64,000 bases of DNA, taken from positions 437,001 through 501,000 of the forward strand of contig CAJNDS010002078.1 of assembly GCA_905221605.1 (NCBI GenBank), given 5' to 3'. This document shows, piece after piece, positions 1 to 13,293 of the stretch. Source of the stretch: Symbiodinium natans (Eukaryota; Sar; Dinophyceae; Suessiales; Symbiodiniaceae). Numbering within the stretch: position 1 is the first letter of the stretch; each line of letters starts with the position of its first letter. The notes under the pieces are model-generated. The model searched no databases, was not told the DNA's origin, and saw only the letters and a list, made by a program, of their open reading frames with translations. A program made the position numbers and the translations under genes.

Positions 1-1160
1 CTGGCCCGAGCGTCGGGGTTGTGGCGTGCGTATCGCAGACGAAGGAAAGCCAGGTCAGCACCACTCACGTCATGAGGGGGGGGCGTCCCCACAAGCTGGT
101 TCGGGAGGGGGTGCAGAAAGTTCCGCTGGGAGGGAATGGTGGGAAGGGGGGAAGGAGAGCAGATCCTGGTCTGGCGAACTTTCTAAACCAAGCTTATTGT
201 GAATGTTTAGCGTGCCGAGCGAATGATCGTGACCTGTCACCCATCCAGCAGCTAGGTCAGTTGGAGAAATGCGCCTGAGTCGTGTGAGATTGGTTGGGTG
301 AGAAGAGACCGAGTGCACCTGAAATACCTGAATCAATATCTGACGTGTTGGGGCCTGCCCATCGAAGTTTGGTGTGTGTTTGATGTTGCATTCCATGTGT
401 TGAGTTGCCGTGCTGAAGCCTTGGTGTGGGATCCAGCAACTGGGCCGAGCCAGCGTAATCCCAGAAAACCATATCTCAAACCGACCCTGTGCCTAGATGG
501 TCGCGCTTTCTCGTTCGGACGCCCACCATCCACCAAAGAGATGCTCAAGTGGCTAGTCAGGCACCCATGGCAGTGCTTGCCTTTGCAGACTGTTGAGGGC
601 TAATGGTCTGTGTCTTGGTGCCTTTGCATGCATTTGTCCGCCTTTCAGCGTGTATGGAGTAAGAAAGCGTGTGTCGAGCTGTTCTACTTGAGAGCCGCAT
701 GGCACGAGGGCACGCAAGGGTGAGCGCACGGCATGCATGGCCTGGCAAGAATAACTTCCCAAAAATGTCTGCGTGCGCATGCTGCAGATGCAGAGCCTGT
801 GGAAGTTTGTTGCCTAGATTCCGAGAATCAACTGCATAGGAGGCATCAGCGCAAGAATGGCTTTGCACGTTGGGCAAAAGGTCAGAGCAGGGACATGTCT
901 GTTGTTTGCAACCTTATCAAGTACTAGCGTAACTAGCGCAGTGCAAGAGCCCCATGACGAGGCCCAAGCTAGCCGTAATGCCTTACCAGAACCTAGAACA
1001 ACATGACATGCGCACTGATGTATTCCATCAACCAGTACTCGTGCTGTGCTACTTCATGCTACTTCGTGCAGAAGCGATCCTCATAGCCTCCTGTGCTCCT
1101 GCATCGGTCGGCATTCCTTCCACTCTTCTTGCATTTGTCATGCAAGACCTTTTGGGGCAG
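1..1160. other. No gene recognised
   Basis: Open frames here are short and occur on both strands with no domain I can name. The base composition is near 50 percent GC with no long repeat. I read it as intergenic or intronic DNA. Confidence 0.4.
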
Positions 1161-1283
1161 GTGAAGTTTGGAGAGCGCATGGCGTCAGCCGCACTCAGAC
1201 TGGCGGAGATCCTCAGCCGCCAGGCCTTGACAATGCCGGAACTCTTGGACCGCGCGGGGGAGCTGCGGAGTCTTGGCTTGTGA
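1161..1283 (+). CDS. Possible exon, unknown protein
   Basis: A CAG acceptor at 1158-1160 is followed by an open frame of about 40 codons ending in TGA. The peptide is rich in Leu, Ala, Glu and Arg (it begins VKFGERMASAALRLAEIL), which suits an amphipathic helix. I recognise no family. The frame is also open upstream to an ATG at 954, but that part looks less protein-like. Treat it as a candidate terminal exon only. Confidence 0.3.
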   Translation: MKFGERMASAALRLAEILSRQALTMPELLDRAGELRSLGL

Positions 1284-3724
1284 AAACCTCCTAGAAAATG
1301 CACATTTAATGCATCTATATAGCAGAAATGTTTGCCGCTGCGCGGCACACCTCGGCTGTGGGCCCGAGATGATGCAGCTGTGGCTGAGATATAAGCGACT
1401 ATCACAGGCTCCAGTTTGGGAGCGCTTCGCAATCCCGACTTATGGGTCAGCCGCTATACAGTCAGCCCTATCCGCAGTCGTGGAAGCACGGGTTGAGTGG
1501 GCTGGTGCCAGGGGCCCCCAATTCTGGCGGATTTTTAAATTTATCCCGACAAGCGTCCTGCGACTCATGCTGGAACTTGAGAAAATAAGACACCTTACCA
1601 TAGGCCATTATTAAGAACTGAACGGATATGTCAGGCCATACTGACTAGAGCTCTGGTGAACATATTGGAATGTAAAGTTGAGCATGCAATCCTAGGGCAT
1701 GTCAGCAGTGAGCAGAATGAAGTGGCTGATGGCTGCCCATGAGTGAGGAGCGGTTCTGCCTCCGAAGACCAGCCAAAGATCGGAATCCGCCGCGTGTTCC
1801 AGGAGAGTCAGGCGGTGTTTTTCTAGTCAATGACCTCGTTTGTCATCAGCCAGAGACCCCTAGCCGGCGAGTCAAGATGCACGCTAGTTGCTTCGGTCGT
1901 CTTTGTTCGGTTTGCAGGACAAAGATGTCGGCTGCTTGCCTATATAGTTCTTGGAGAAGCCGTCCCCCCTTCAAAGTGTCCACAGAGAAGTAGGTGCCAG
2001 GAACCTTGATCCTAGGCCTACGTTAGCTTGCTTAGCAGGCAGGCTTTGCTTTGCCGCCACAACAGTGCTGTCATTGTGAATACCTAGTATCATTGACAGA
2101 AACAGGTACCTCCGTGTCACCCTTGCGCCGATACGGCCAGTTTCTGCCTCTGCGGCCTTTCATGGAGCCTACACCAAGTCCGCGCACACAGAGCCTTTCC
2201 TGAACATGCATGTGATATATTGATACGGGCAGCAGGCGAACAGTGGAGAACATGCACTTATGACTTTGTAAAGAGACCTCCGTTAATTTACATGTTCTTG
2301 ACGAAACTCTTTTTTGCGAGCAGTCGCTACAACGTCCTGCCCCCACCCGTTCCTCTCCACGAAGTAGGAAGCCCGTTCCGGCTGTTACAATCGGATTCCC
2401 TGTCAGGGGCTGTCTTTGCAATGCCGTCCCGCCCTTCAGGCATTGCGCTGCCACAGTGACATCTTTGCGAGTTGACGCGGGTACATGCAGGCTGCGGTGC
2501 TACTACCAAGTCCACCCGCACCCTCAGCCGCCTGCTTGGCGTCTGCAGGCATGTCATTGACTCCCTTGGGATCAACCTGACAAATCCAGAGCACAACGAC
2601 ACTGTCAAGGAAAGGCCAGTCCAGAGCATTGCTATACAGGGAGGAAGAAGGACTCTCGAGCGTTAGGTTCATGCCTGCAGGCTTGCGGGAGTGTACGTGG
2701 GTGACGACTGCCTCCTGGTTCTGACGCGCACTGCACGGGCAGCCCTGGATGGCTTGCTTCTGGGTTGGGACCATGCTTGTGCAAACTTGCATCGGTGTCT
2801 CAATCTGACGCAGTCTTGGCGTGCAATCTGTAAATACCACGGAGTAGAATTACAGAAATACCTGAAGGACTGCTTCTCGTGGTACGGCCAAGAGTCTGCT
2901 CCTCACTTTGATAGGCAGGGTGGCCACCGTATACCAGTAGGAAGCTAAACTCATTGGTTGCTTCACGCCAAGGGGATCATGTGCAAGCCAATGCCGCCGT
3001 TGAATCAGAGGAACTTGTTTGATTCTTGAGCATGACAGAACAGACTCTGTTAAAGGATGTGGGGGGTCATCTTGCATGCATCCGTCCTGGCGACCGAGAT
3101 TGTTGTCCAGCGAATGACGGAGGCCTGGGGCATGTGGAGTGTGTGGAGGTGCATGGGGTGGCGCCATGTGGTGTTGATTCTGGTGACTGGGGACTTTGTA
3201 GCGAGCTTCGATCATCATCCGTTTTCCGGCTGAGAAACGTTGGCCTCGGGAGCTCTTTTTGTTGTCAGTAGAACAGTGTGCTTCTGTTCGTGTGATAAAG
3301 GTGGAGCTTCGCCAATATCACGCAGCTGCCGAGTCCTTGGTACCTGGGACACGCACTACCCAGAAGACCACTCTGTAGGCATGTGCACTACTGCACAGTA
3401 CTTTTTCTTCTGGTTAGCGGCAGTGCATTTGTTGGTCCGTTTATCCGGGGGGTTCGATCTGCAGGCTCGGCATGAGGCGCATACAGTGGAGCATGTGGAG
3501 CTCAAAGGCACAGAGGTCCAAGTAGGCAGTTTGTGGCGTCCATGCAATGCCAACTTGTTCTAATGTCGTTTCTCGATCTGAATCGTGGATGCCAAGACAC
3601 GAAGACACGACGACACACAAAAGCAAGCAAATACGAGGCAACGAAGAGGGGCTACAGAGAGGGGATGGCGGTTTGGCCGGGGGAAGGGGGGTTTAGGGGG
3701 GTGGAGCGGCAGGGCAAGCTCTTT
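1284..3724. other. No convincing gene
   Basis: Only shadow-like open frames are present. A GTG-started frame at 2691-2948 has a fairly protein-like composition (Leu and Ala rich at first, then Trp, Cys and Tyr) but no motif I know and no clear splice sites. Confidence 0.3.
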
Positions 3725-3880
3725 CGGGGAGGAGGGGGGGGGTGTCCGCTCCGGGACACCTGTCTACCCATTCCTTGCAAAAAAAAATACCAAATAGCAA
3801 AGGTGTGCAAGCTTCATCGTGTGGCCAGAGGATGCTGCCCAGACACCTACGGCCCAAGGCCGCGGAATGTAAGCCCAAGA
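3725..3880 (+). repeat. Dispersed repeat, copy 1
   Basis: This stretch has the order G-rich tract, CCGGGACACCTGTC, CTACCCATTC, a poly-A run after GC, then GCCCAGACACCT and GGCCCAAGGCCGCGG. The same blocks in the same order recur at 52177-52320, and a more diverged version lies at 28497-28660. Two copies are preceded by another shared block, so this copy may be truncated at its left end. Confidence 0.55.
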
Positions 3881-4907
3881 CCAACACATGAAGTCTCGAT
3901 ACAATACTATATATGCACCGGCTGAAGCAGTACCTTTGAACCTGAAATTGCAAAGCCCGAAAAGAGACCAGAAATAACTTCGCGAGCCTAAACTTCATGC
4001 TTGGAAGATGTCCCAGACCTCTTGCAACTGAGGCGCAGCCTCATTGCGAGCTCCCGAAATTCTCCAGTCAATCGCTTGCCCCGACAACTTCCTTGGCCTG
4101 GTCGGAGCTGGGGGGGTGTTCGGGCGGAAAATGGGAAATGATATTGAAAAATCGGCACTTCTGGGCATCCTCACCCTCTCGCGCCTATGGCCTATAGACG
4201 ATAGACCCTATGTATGTAGGACCTCTATGTACAGTGTGGGAAATCCTCTTCTGCATATTAATGTGTGTATATATATATATATATGAACAAAGTGAGGTTA
4301 GTGGGGAGGTTGCTCACAAGTAGTGACGAGGACTTGTGTTCTTCTAATGCCAATGTGCTTTAGGATCTGTTTGTCTAGAGTGCACAAAGCCGAAGGGTAA
4401 GACACCTCAGTCACCCGTGAATTCATTGGTGTCAGGGTGGTGTTATTCACTCAGTCCAATCAGCGGCGGCGATTCATGCAGAAAATAGTGCATCGGGATG
4501 GCCCGGGCTTTCAATTCGAGCCTCAATGGGCTGAATGGGTCGATGTTTGTGTTTGGGCTTCTTCTTGCCGGGTTTGGAAAAAGAAGGGGTCCAACACTTC
4601 TGGTACACTCCCTGGGCTGAAACGGCAAAAAAGGTTGCTAGTGGCTGCTTAGTGTCCATCATCCGAGTACGTCGTGTAATGTCGTGTAGCTGCTTCATGG
4701 CGGCCCTCCTCGGAAGGAGCTGCGGAACAGCATTGCCAGCATTGTCTGGCTAAGCATCTTGGAAACCATTCTGAGTCTGCAACGCGTAGATGCCTTGCGC
4801 ACATCTTGCGGAATCTTCGGGATGCTGGTTTGCAATTGTTTGCGCTTGGGCCGGTTCTGTCTCTTACCCTGCACCGAAGAAGCGCCCCAAGATATCCTCA
4901 GCCACAG
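3881..4907. other. No gene; short TA microsatellite
   Basis: Apart from a (TA)n tract of about 16 bases at 4268-4283 I see nothing structured. Open frames are short and disagree in strand. Confidence 0.35.
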
Positions 4908-4996
4908 AAATTTGAAAGGCTTCAACGCGCTGCCCTACAAGCGGGGTACGCCAAGCACGGTGCCGCCGCTGAAAGAGCTTCCCAGAGTGAGCAGGG
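4908..4996 (+). CDS. Possible internal exon, helical peptide
   Basis: A CACAG acceptor at 4903-4907 opens a frame that begins KFERLQRAALQAGYAKHGA and ends at a good donor (GG followed by GTGAGC) at 4997. The exon would be 89 nt, starting in phase 0 and ending in phase 2. The peptide is charged and Ala rich like the coiled-coil exons further along. No family is recognised, and a 250-codon open frame in another register overlaps it. Confidence 0.3.
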
Positions 4997-5876
4997 GTGA
5001 GCAGGGGTGCAGGACAGGAAACGACCCTCATTCCACGGGTAGGAATGGTTTGTTTCGCAATCGCAGTACTCTCAAGAACCTGTTTGGTCACAGCCCCGCA
5101 ACCTCGTATCATGCACGGCTCTGCCGGCGTGTAATTGACCTCAGTGGCCGAAGGATGGAATCTCAACACTGCAGATCTTGGACTCGATGGAGTCTTTCAC
5201 ACCAACTCGTCAACATGCCCTGGTGTCCTTCGAAAGTCCTTCGACATGTCTCCCCTGACAGGTGCTGGTCATCCATCATGCTCTTTGGCTGGCCCTTTTT
5301 CCTGCTGCAGATCGGCCGGACATCCTGGTGCAATGCATCCCACGAGTCAGGGAGGGAATCTCGGCCTCACAGCAAACAGAGCAGAAAAACAGAGTCTGTC
5401 TTCTTCTTCTCCTCTGCTATTTTGCTATTGGGCAGGTTAAAAGGAGCAATCTCCCGGTATGCCGGTTCAAAAGGCTACAAGAGTTTTGATTGCCCCAGGC
5501 GTCGTTCCTGACCTGGAAGCTTTCGGCACTGACCTTGATGGCTTTGTACGCGGGAGGCTGTGCTGATCCAAACCGTGTTGAAACTTACATGCTCCGTGCC
5601 TTTAACCTTGGCATCCTGGCAGGTGGTGGTACATCTTCGAAGACATTGGATTTGGTAAAGATGTAGTAAGCTGCCTCAGCTCTCGCTTCAACGCCATGAC
5701 AGGGAAAGAGTGGATTTGGTTCGCGGCATGAGAGCCCAGAACATCCCATCCCGCTGAGGAAATGATGCGAGCAGTCCACTGTGCAGCAATTTGGGCCCAA
5801 CTGCAGACAGCCATATAGGAGTCGTAGAGGAGGGACAGCTAAGTACGATGACAGTGAAGACGATTGAAAGGCTTGC
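4997..5876. other. No gene recognised
   Basis: Overlapping open frames on both strands, among them a 250-codon plus-strand frame (4759-5511), have irregular composition and no motif. I think they are chance. Confidence 0.3.
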
Positions 5877-6101
5877 TTGCAAAAATTGAGAAAGGCTTTG
5901 GCAACGATAAAGCTGAATCGTGAGGCCATGGCAATGGGCAATCTCCCAGACCCGCTTGTGGAAGCAGAAAATCCGCAACATCTTGCTTGGACGAATGGCC
6001 CCAGCAAAGCGCAGGAAGGTGCCGATGGCGCCAATGATCCCGCGATTCCAGATATTCGGTTCCGAAGCAGGGACAATGCGGAAAACATGTGCTTTTGCTG
6101 A
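5877..6101 (+). CDS. Possible exon, unknown hydrophilic protein
   Basis: A 75-codon open frame on the plus strand has a hydrophilic composition (LQKLRKALATIKLNREAMA, then a Pro, Asn, Asp rich part). It ends at a TGA after FRSRDNAENMCFC. It starts at TTG, so it would need an upstream exon. No domain is recognised. Minus-strand frames over the same bases are longer but more hydrophobic and irregular. Confidence 0.3.
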   Translation: MQKLRKALATIKLNREAMAMGNLPDPLVEAENPQHLAWTNGPSKAQEGADGANDPAIPDIRFRSRDNAENMCFC

Positions 6102-8891
6102 GCGCTTGCTGTTTCTGCTCAAGGGCCCAAGCTGTGAGAGGGGAAGTGAAGTGTGGCAACCTGGCTATCCCAAGAACCACGGCGGCGCGCGCGTGCGGGG
6201 CAGTTTTGAGTTTCGGCGTGGTGGGGAAGGGGAAATGCGATCTACTTCGGAATAGGAATGGTATGCAGTATATGAAGCCGGAACGGTTCCAGAGACATCA
6301 CGCCATCACGCCGTCACGCTTTGGCAAACCCTCGGCCTCGCAAGTCATGGGGTTTTTCTTATATCCACCCAGAGACAGAACTCCAATGTGTTGGCAGCAG
6401 ATCGACACGATGCCTGCCCATAGTTGTCATCTTGTTTCCGGCTTCTGGCTGGAATGGCTGGAAGCTCTGGAGTTAGAATTAAATTTCGAACATCAAGCAA
6501 AACGGCCTGCAAAATGCGCTGAACAAGGATTGTATCCCTGATGAAGCTTCTTCAGGCAATCATGAAGACTTGCGCGATATTGGAAACTAAACGCCGCGAA
6601 TCTGACTGCGCACCATCGTTGCCACTCGCAGATGCTTGCGCTCCAATTTGTTTAGAGCAAGGTAGAGAGCCGTGCAGGCCACGTCTGCACTGAAGCGCGA
6701 GCATGGCAAGGCTGTAGCAGCTAAGCTGAAGGGGGGGATGGTTTCAATTCTGCGTGCCCAGCTACTATCGGCTTATCTCAGACCTGGACATTGGCATCCA
6801 GCTTAACACAGATTCAACCACCGGGTCACATCTATCCAGTGGGAATGACATTCTATTGGCCTACCAACAGCGTGGAATTGGCGAGTCCATCGCAAGTCAT
6901 GGGCCGGACCTGCTTTCCTGAGCATGCCAGAATGAATCGGCAGCGCTGGCGAAGATCCTGCCACGATGGTGAAGCTTCGACGGCACCTGCTGTTCTCCCT
7001 TGCCGCGCCTTGCTCAAATTCATACTAGAAACGTAAGGCTTGACTGCTGCACGTGCAGAACCCTGACGTAAAAGCAGGGTTGCAGCAATGCCTCCACGAG
7101 GTGTCTGGTCTACGAGGACCTGCCAGAGCTCTTCCGTGCGTTGGATTTGCCACCCTGGTGGCCTATCGTCTATTGGTCACGGGCCGCGGCTTTGCCATGC
7201 CAAGGCACAGAAATCATACCAATGTGTCAGTGCAACGACGCGTCGGCTGAAACCAATGGTGCTAAGAGAGTCCCTGGCAGTGAACCTGGCAGGCGTACAG
7301 TATCTGGACCTGAGGATGAACAGATCCGGAACCTGACTGCAGCTTGCCAGCAGGGACGGGCCCAACACGATTCAAGTTCATGAAGCTTGAACTGTAGCAA
7401 CAAATTATAAGCGTTTTCGCAGCTAAACATTGTTCGCGGAGACAGTCGTCTAAACAACATGCGCCGGGGTTCCAGGGCGCGTAAACTGAAGCATGTTGAA
7501 ACATTTTTTGCGAAGAGTTCTTAGCATTCATCCCAGCATTTGTGGCCCACGTGGGTAACGCTGTGCCTAGATTCGTATTTTCGGCTTCAGAACATTCTTC
7601 TGACTACTGTATGAACTTGATATGGACCCCCACCCTGGCGTGTTGGTGATTTGTAGGGGTGTATACGTCACAGGTACATCATAAATTACGGTTGTACTCT
7701 GTTAGCTTTTGTTCAAAAGGCAAAGAAAGTGAAAGCAGGTGCTGCTTCGTGGTTACAGATAGCGCCACTGCAAAGAAGCCGTGTACAACAGATGGTCATA
7801 GCAAAAGAATGCAAAACTAAGAGGAACACGCACATGCACACTTTTGCTCCAAGGCCAGGGCTTTGCGTGAGCGGCTCCGTGCTTTGGGCCTCCCGCGCTC
7901 CGGGCCGCGGAAGGCTCTCCGCTTACGCCTGGCCGGCGCAGAGCACCGTGTAGAGGACAGCAGGGCTACGCAGGGGCTAGGCAGGGCTGGGTCGGGGTGT
8001 AGAGCCATTTTGGTGGCTGCACTCGCCAAGAGCGAACATAGTAATTAAGTAAGACTTAAGTGTGTATTATGCCTGCTTCCCAGGCCTCTTTCTTATCAAA
8101 GAGGAGGCGCCAGCGCGTGTGGTGGGCGAAGGATCCGCGCGCAGTGACTGCAGTGCTTGTCTGTGTCCTTCCAAGGATTGATGTTTGGGTTTGCGACTAG
8201 TGCCGCTGCCTCAACGTGCCTTTGGTGAGGAGCAGCTCCGCTGGAACATGACAAATCGAGATGGGTATGTGCGACCTCCACCGTCCCTAGGACGAGGTAC
8301 CTAGATCTCTACAGCGCGAAGGGGGACTGGGGGGGGGGGTGCGTTGGGGCTCCACGACATTGCCCCAACATGTGTCTCCATGTTCTCCCCAGCACAAACT
8401 TGACAGCACCATTTTTGGTTTTCACGTTGATACCATTCGATGGGCAAGGTTCGCAAAATCCTCTTTGCGAGCTTGGTGAGTGCGGTGACGCGGCTTGTGC
8501 TGGCCTGAGGATATACAGCACGCGGAATACTGCGGATGCTGTCTACTCCATAACTGAGGTGCACTGTACCGTTTCCGCGCTGGCTGTGAAGGGGTTCGGT
8601 CAGACTTCATGAACTTTTGCGCCAAGCAGATCGAAGATCATTTCTGGCAGGTGCAGACACACAATGATGAAGGGTTAGTGTGACTTTGCTTAAGACAGCG
8701 AGGCAGCAAACAAGATGCAGCAAATGCGAGCAAGCAGGATTGTTTGGGCAGTCTGAGGTATTGTTCGCTCGGATGCGGCTGTCTGTACTTCGACTGGGAG
8801 CTACTGGATCAGCTGGTCACTAGAGCAAGGCCAGCCATCACTACTGTGCGGGGTCAAGTAGCGAGAGAGGGAGCCTGATGCAGCGGCGTAG
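6102..8891. other. No convincing gene
   Basis: Only short frames are seen. At 8003-8013 the sequence AGCCATTTTGG matches the middle of the dinoflagellate spliced leader but lacks the rest, so it may be chance. Confidence 0.35.
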
Positions 8892-9104
8892 GTGAATGCC
8901 ATAGCCAGTGATGCTCCAGAATTAGATGCCCTGAAGCCCTGCGCCTTTTCGCATTGCCCCCAATGTGCCAGGCTTCCCATTGACCAGGTCTGGCTTGTGG
9001 ACCCGGCCTTTTGGAGGAATGAAACCTTCTCCACTGCCGAGCTCAAAGCGCTGAGAGCCTTTGGCCAGTGGCACCGGGCTCACCGGGCTCAGGCTCTCCC
9101 TTAA
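8892..9104 (+). CDS. Possible terminal exon with Cys-rich motif
   Basis: An open frame of about 70 codons ends in TAA. After a short leader it reads HCPQCARLPIDQVWLVDPAF and then an Ala, Leu, Arg rich helix (STAELKALRAFGQWHRAHR). The first codon is GTG after TAG, so a splice acceptor at 8890-8891 is possible. The two cysteines resemble half a zinc site, but no family can be named. A minus-strand frame overlaps it. Confidence 0.35.
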   Translation: MNAIASDAPELDALKPCAFSHCPQCARLPIDQVWLVDPAFWRNETFSTAELKALRAFGQWHRAHRAQALP

Positions 9105-9908
9105 GTAGGTCTCCGCCAAAGTAGCCATGCGGCTAAAGACGAAAGCGCTTGGCAGCTGAGGTTTGCAGGTGTATTTGACGTGCACTCCTTCCGCACGGCA
9201 CGTTCTCTGAAGCGTTGGTGCAGCTAGGCAGGAATTTAGGCACGAATTTGTTTATCTGAGGCGCGTGCACATGGTCAGCTCAACTGTATATCAAGCTTAT
9301 AGAACACATCGCCCCATGCAATGGCATGCAACGCACAAGCCTCCACGAAGCTTGTGCAGGTCGAGCCTTTTCTGGACAGTTTGGTCTGGCACATGTCGTC
9401 ATGGAATGCGACAGTGTGCAGACCCCTGATCCAGCACTACAATGTCGCCACAACATGGTTCACGTTCATCTGTCTAGCCGTTTCTGGTCCTCTAGCAAGC
9501 TGTATATGATCATGGAGGATCATAGCCCGGAGAACGGGGCCGCCAGCCATCCTAAGAATTCAAGGTGCCAAACTAAGGACCCACACGCTGACCGACGATG
9601 CTGATTTTTGTCGGTCTGTTCTGCACGACGAGGCTCTGGGCCTCCAGACACTTGGCCGAAACAGCAGCTGCTCGCGAATCCCTATAGGCTCCAGGGAGAT
9701 GCGAGCTCACAGGCGTCGACAGTTCGCAATCAGTTGCAGTCGTTGTCATAGCTTTAAAGCAGTCCTTGTTGTCGTCCCCCCTGACTGCTTGCTTTGTGGC
9801 ATGGCAGCGACAAGAACACATTGACATCAACCGGCATCACTCAACAGCATCGCTGGGTGTCGCTTGACTTCACTCGGTGAGTGCAGCTTTACGACCATAC
9901 TGCAGTGG
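9105..9908. other. No gene recognised
   Basis: Nothing beyond short overlapping open frames is visible here. Confidence 0.35.
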
Positions 9909-10320
<412 letters not shown>

Positions 10321-10590
10321 TGGGAGTAGTAGGTGTCTGGGGAGTCCCATCCTGGGCTGGAGGAGTAGCGCGAACCTCGTCGGAGTTGCCTTCGAACATG
10401 CATTTTTCAGGAAGCCCCCTGCATGGAATCCCAGCTATTGGAAGCTGCAGGATCTTCAGCCAGCGCCTGGCAAACCGACGCCCGGGCCCGGGCCGGCGGC
10501 GTGGACCAGTGGCTTGGGTCGAGGAAACATCCTTGATGCGTCCCCCAACATCCCCGCAACACCTCCTAAATAAATGCATAGAATGCAACT

Positions 10591-10591
10591 A

Positions 10592-10624
<33 letters not shown>

Positions 10625-10625
10625 G
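10591..10625. repeat. (CT)n microsatellite
   Basis: A run of about 17 CT units with one TTCT interruption. No associated splice site was recognised. Confidence 0.85.
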
Positions 10626-10838
10626 GCAGCGTTCACATGAGGTCATGTAAGCTGAGTCAGGGCCGCACTAGACAACCCAACCTGTCACAGGACTATTGCC
10701 TTGACAGTACACGCCGCGCTCCCTCGGATGATATATCCCAAGAGGGCACAGGCTCAACAGTGACAAGCCAGCCCCCACTCTACAAAATCTGGCATGCCAT
10801 CACGCGAGTGACACGGGGCCAAACCCGTCACCAGAGCA

Positions 10839-11225
10839 TCAGGACATCCACTGAACTTCACTTGAGCATATCATTGAGTTGATCGAGATAGGTTTGCATG
10901 TCACCTTCTTCGGCCCGTGCAGTGTCTTGCCGCCCGTCTCATGCATGTGACGTTCCAGGATGGACAAAATTGGTCGCACAGGTTCGCTCACTGCCAAGCA
11001 AACCTTCATCTTTGACTGGTCAAAACATTTCTTGACCTTGCACACATGAATGACGAGTGCCACCGCTAGGGGCCCCCCGCAGTGATCTTGAACATGCTTG
11101 TCGATCTCCATCTTCTCCATGGGGTCCAGGGACGGCAGGCCCTCCAGGGTTTCAAGTAAGGCAATCCAAGCATGACAATGCGGGTGACCCTCTGGTGGAG
11201 CTCCACCCGAAGATCTGGATTTCAA
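10839..11225 (-). CDS. Possible minus-strand coding segment
   Basis: The minus strand holds a 128-codon open frame whose middle is protein-like: LDPMEKMEIDKHVQDHCGGP, then VALVIHVCKVKKCFDQSK, then a helix with ILSILERHMHETGGK. Overlapping plus-strand frames look random. No family is recognised. If real, it is one of few minus-strand coding signals in the window and could be an exon or a remnant of a repeated gene. Confidence 0.35.
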   Translation of the reverse strand: MKSRSSGGAPPEGHPHCHAWIALLETLEGLPSLDPMEKMEIDKHVQDHCGGPLAVALVIHVCKVKKCFDQSKMKVCLAVSEPVRPILSILERHMHETGGKTLHGPKKVTCKPISINSMICSSEVQWMS

Positions 11226-13293
11226 GTGGTCATCGTTGTAGGTCTTGCTGAGAGCGTGTTTTGGACCACCCGAAATAGAAAAGATTGGTCAGGGGCGGAG
11301 AAGGTGGTAGGGGAAATGGGTCTTCACTGACGCCGCCCCCCGCTTGCTTGGGGGTCGGCGGATATGGGGGGGGGGGGGGGGGGTTCCGAAACTAGGGGTC
11401 ACTAATTGGGCTCCTTATATCTATACATATATTTATATGTATACACATATACATACTCTAATGAAGCTCAACTGCAACTTCTACGTGCCTTCCGAGGTGC
11501 CCGTAGCCCCGGTGCGTTGTGTACGTCGGAGGAAGGAGGCAGCATCTGTTAAGTTTGGTTTTCCTTGTGTTCGATGACGTGTGTCCCAACCGGACAGAAC
11601 CTCATAGGAAATGAGTAGTCTGAAATTAAGGTCCTTGTGGGGGAAGGGGTTCCGATTTCTGAGGACAAACAAAAGCTGCGAGTGGAACGAAGAAGGGAAC
11701 ACGATTTATGCGAGGGCTTACTTTCAACTGTAAGTTTGTGCATGAACCCAGGAAGTCCGGTTAGACTCAACGACCACCAAGCCTGGTGCAGCAAATGACG
11801 GTTGTCCACGGATGGTGTGCAGGACAGGCTGGAAACGATGCAGCGGGACCAGTGGACCAGTGGAAACTCGGCTGTGCAGTCCGGAACTCACGGCCGGCAT
11901 GGTTTGCTCATGCGGCTCTTCGTTTCATTCCTTGTTGGCTCGGATCAGTTTGGAGAACATTCGCAAGTTTACCCCGATGAAAGCTAGGAGCCTGGCTGCC
12001 TGACTTCTTGGTCAATTTCCCGGAAGATGAGGAGGATCCGGCCCAAGGCTTAGTCAGAGGATTGTAGATGTCTCGGGTGTCCGAACAAAAACCTTCAATC
12101 TTTCGGCTCCAAGGCGGACTGGATTGCAGAAGATCTGCGTCGTCGCTACCGCTGAGAGGTCGGGGGATTGGGAGGTTAGCAATTGCTGCTGCAACCGCAC
12201 CCCCAGCACTATGGTAGCATGTAGCACATGTCGATAAGATTATCGGATTACGGAATGCTCTATCCAATGCCCTCCTTTCCTTGCACGGAGGGGATTATCA
12301 TCACCCTTCAGTACTCCAGTACAGATGACAGAACCTCCGAATCCTGGCCTGCCTTGTGCGAGTGTGAGAGTCAAACATCCAAGTAATTATTGTGATACAC
12401 GCCATGCTGCGACATTGCTTGTTTGCAGGAATGTCGACTGCAATTCTTCTTATGCTAAAGGAGCTGCCTTGCAGGGTATGATTCATTCAAGAGGGTCAAT
12501 GCTTGGAAAAATGAATAATGAGCACTGCCTCATAGTGAGTAGCTAAGCTTCAAATAGGCCTCACAGAGTCTCCTGCCTGAAAAGGGGGGGGGGTGGGGGC
12601 AAAAACAAGGTCAACCTGGGAACCCAAAAACCGTCCAGGACCGGATACTCCATCTTACAGCATTACCCCCCCGTGCCGAGTTTTGGGATGTTCAAATGGC
12701 CCCTTTACATGCCACACGAGAAGGACCGCCCGGCCGTCCTCCTCGAAAGCAGAAAAAGAGGGCACGCAGTGGCCGCGGCCCTGGATTCGTGTGGTCCTGT
12801 TCAGAAGCCAAACAATATTTGTGCCAGCAACCGCCTGCCCAGGATTCGTACGTTCCTGCGGAGCCAATACTACACTATTTTTAGGCCTAGCGGCACGGGC
12901 CAACCCCCACCCACCCCAAAATCGAAACCTCCATAAATTTTCTGAAAGAGCCGGAAGGGGGGGTCTTCTGTAATTATTTTTATGCAAGAAAACATTTTGA
13001 CAATTAAGGCAGCACCCCCGAAGCACCTCCGCCGTGCCAAAGCCCCGGTTTGAATAGTTTTGGGGGAGAGGATACTGGGGTCAAGGGTTCGGGCCAGGGC
13101 GTTATTGTTTTATGGGTGTCAGCAAATAGGAAGGGTGTAATGGTTCAGGGACTGACGATCCAAGCCATGCTGAGGGTGCAAGTGTACGCAAACTTGCAAC
13201 AGTCCAAAAACATCACGCTCTTATTGTTTGTGCTTCTGCTTTTTTGTTTTTTATTTCTCTATCTTCTCTTTTTTTACTCTCTTCTATCTCTTC
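11226..13293. other. No convincing gene
   Basis: The stretch includes an 18-base G run (11366-11383). A minus-strand open frame at 11908-12267 is moderately protein-like, with Ala-rich and Ser-rich parts. Frames at 12593-13026 are open on both strands and look like repeat-derived GC-rich sequence. Confidence 0.3.
11366..11383. repeat. Poly-G tract
   Basis: Eighteen consecutive G residues. Several G runs of 9 to 27 bases occur across the window. Confidence 0.9.

Noticed and set aside
4759-5511. 250-codon plus-strand frame
   Set aside because: No domain, random-looking composition, and a better-bounded small exon lies in another frame at 4908-4996.
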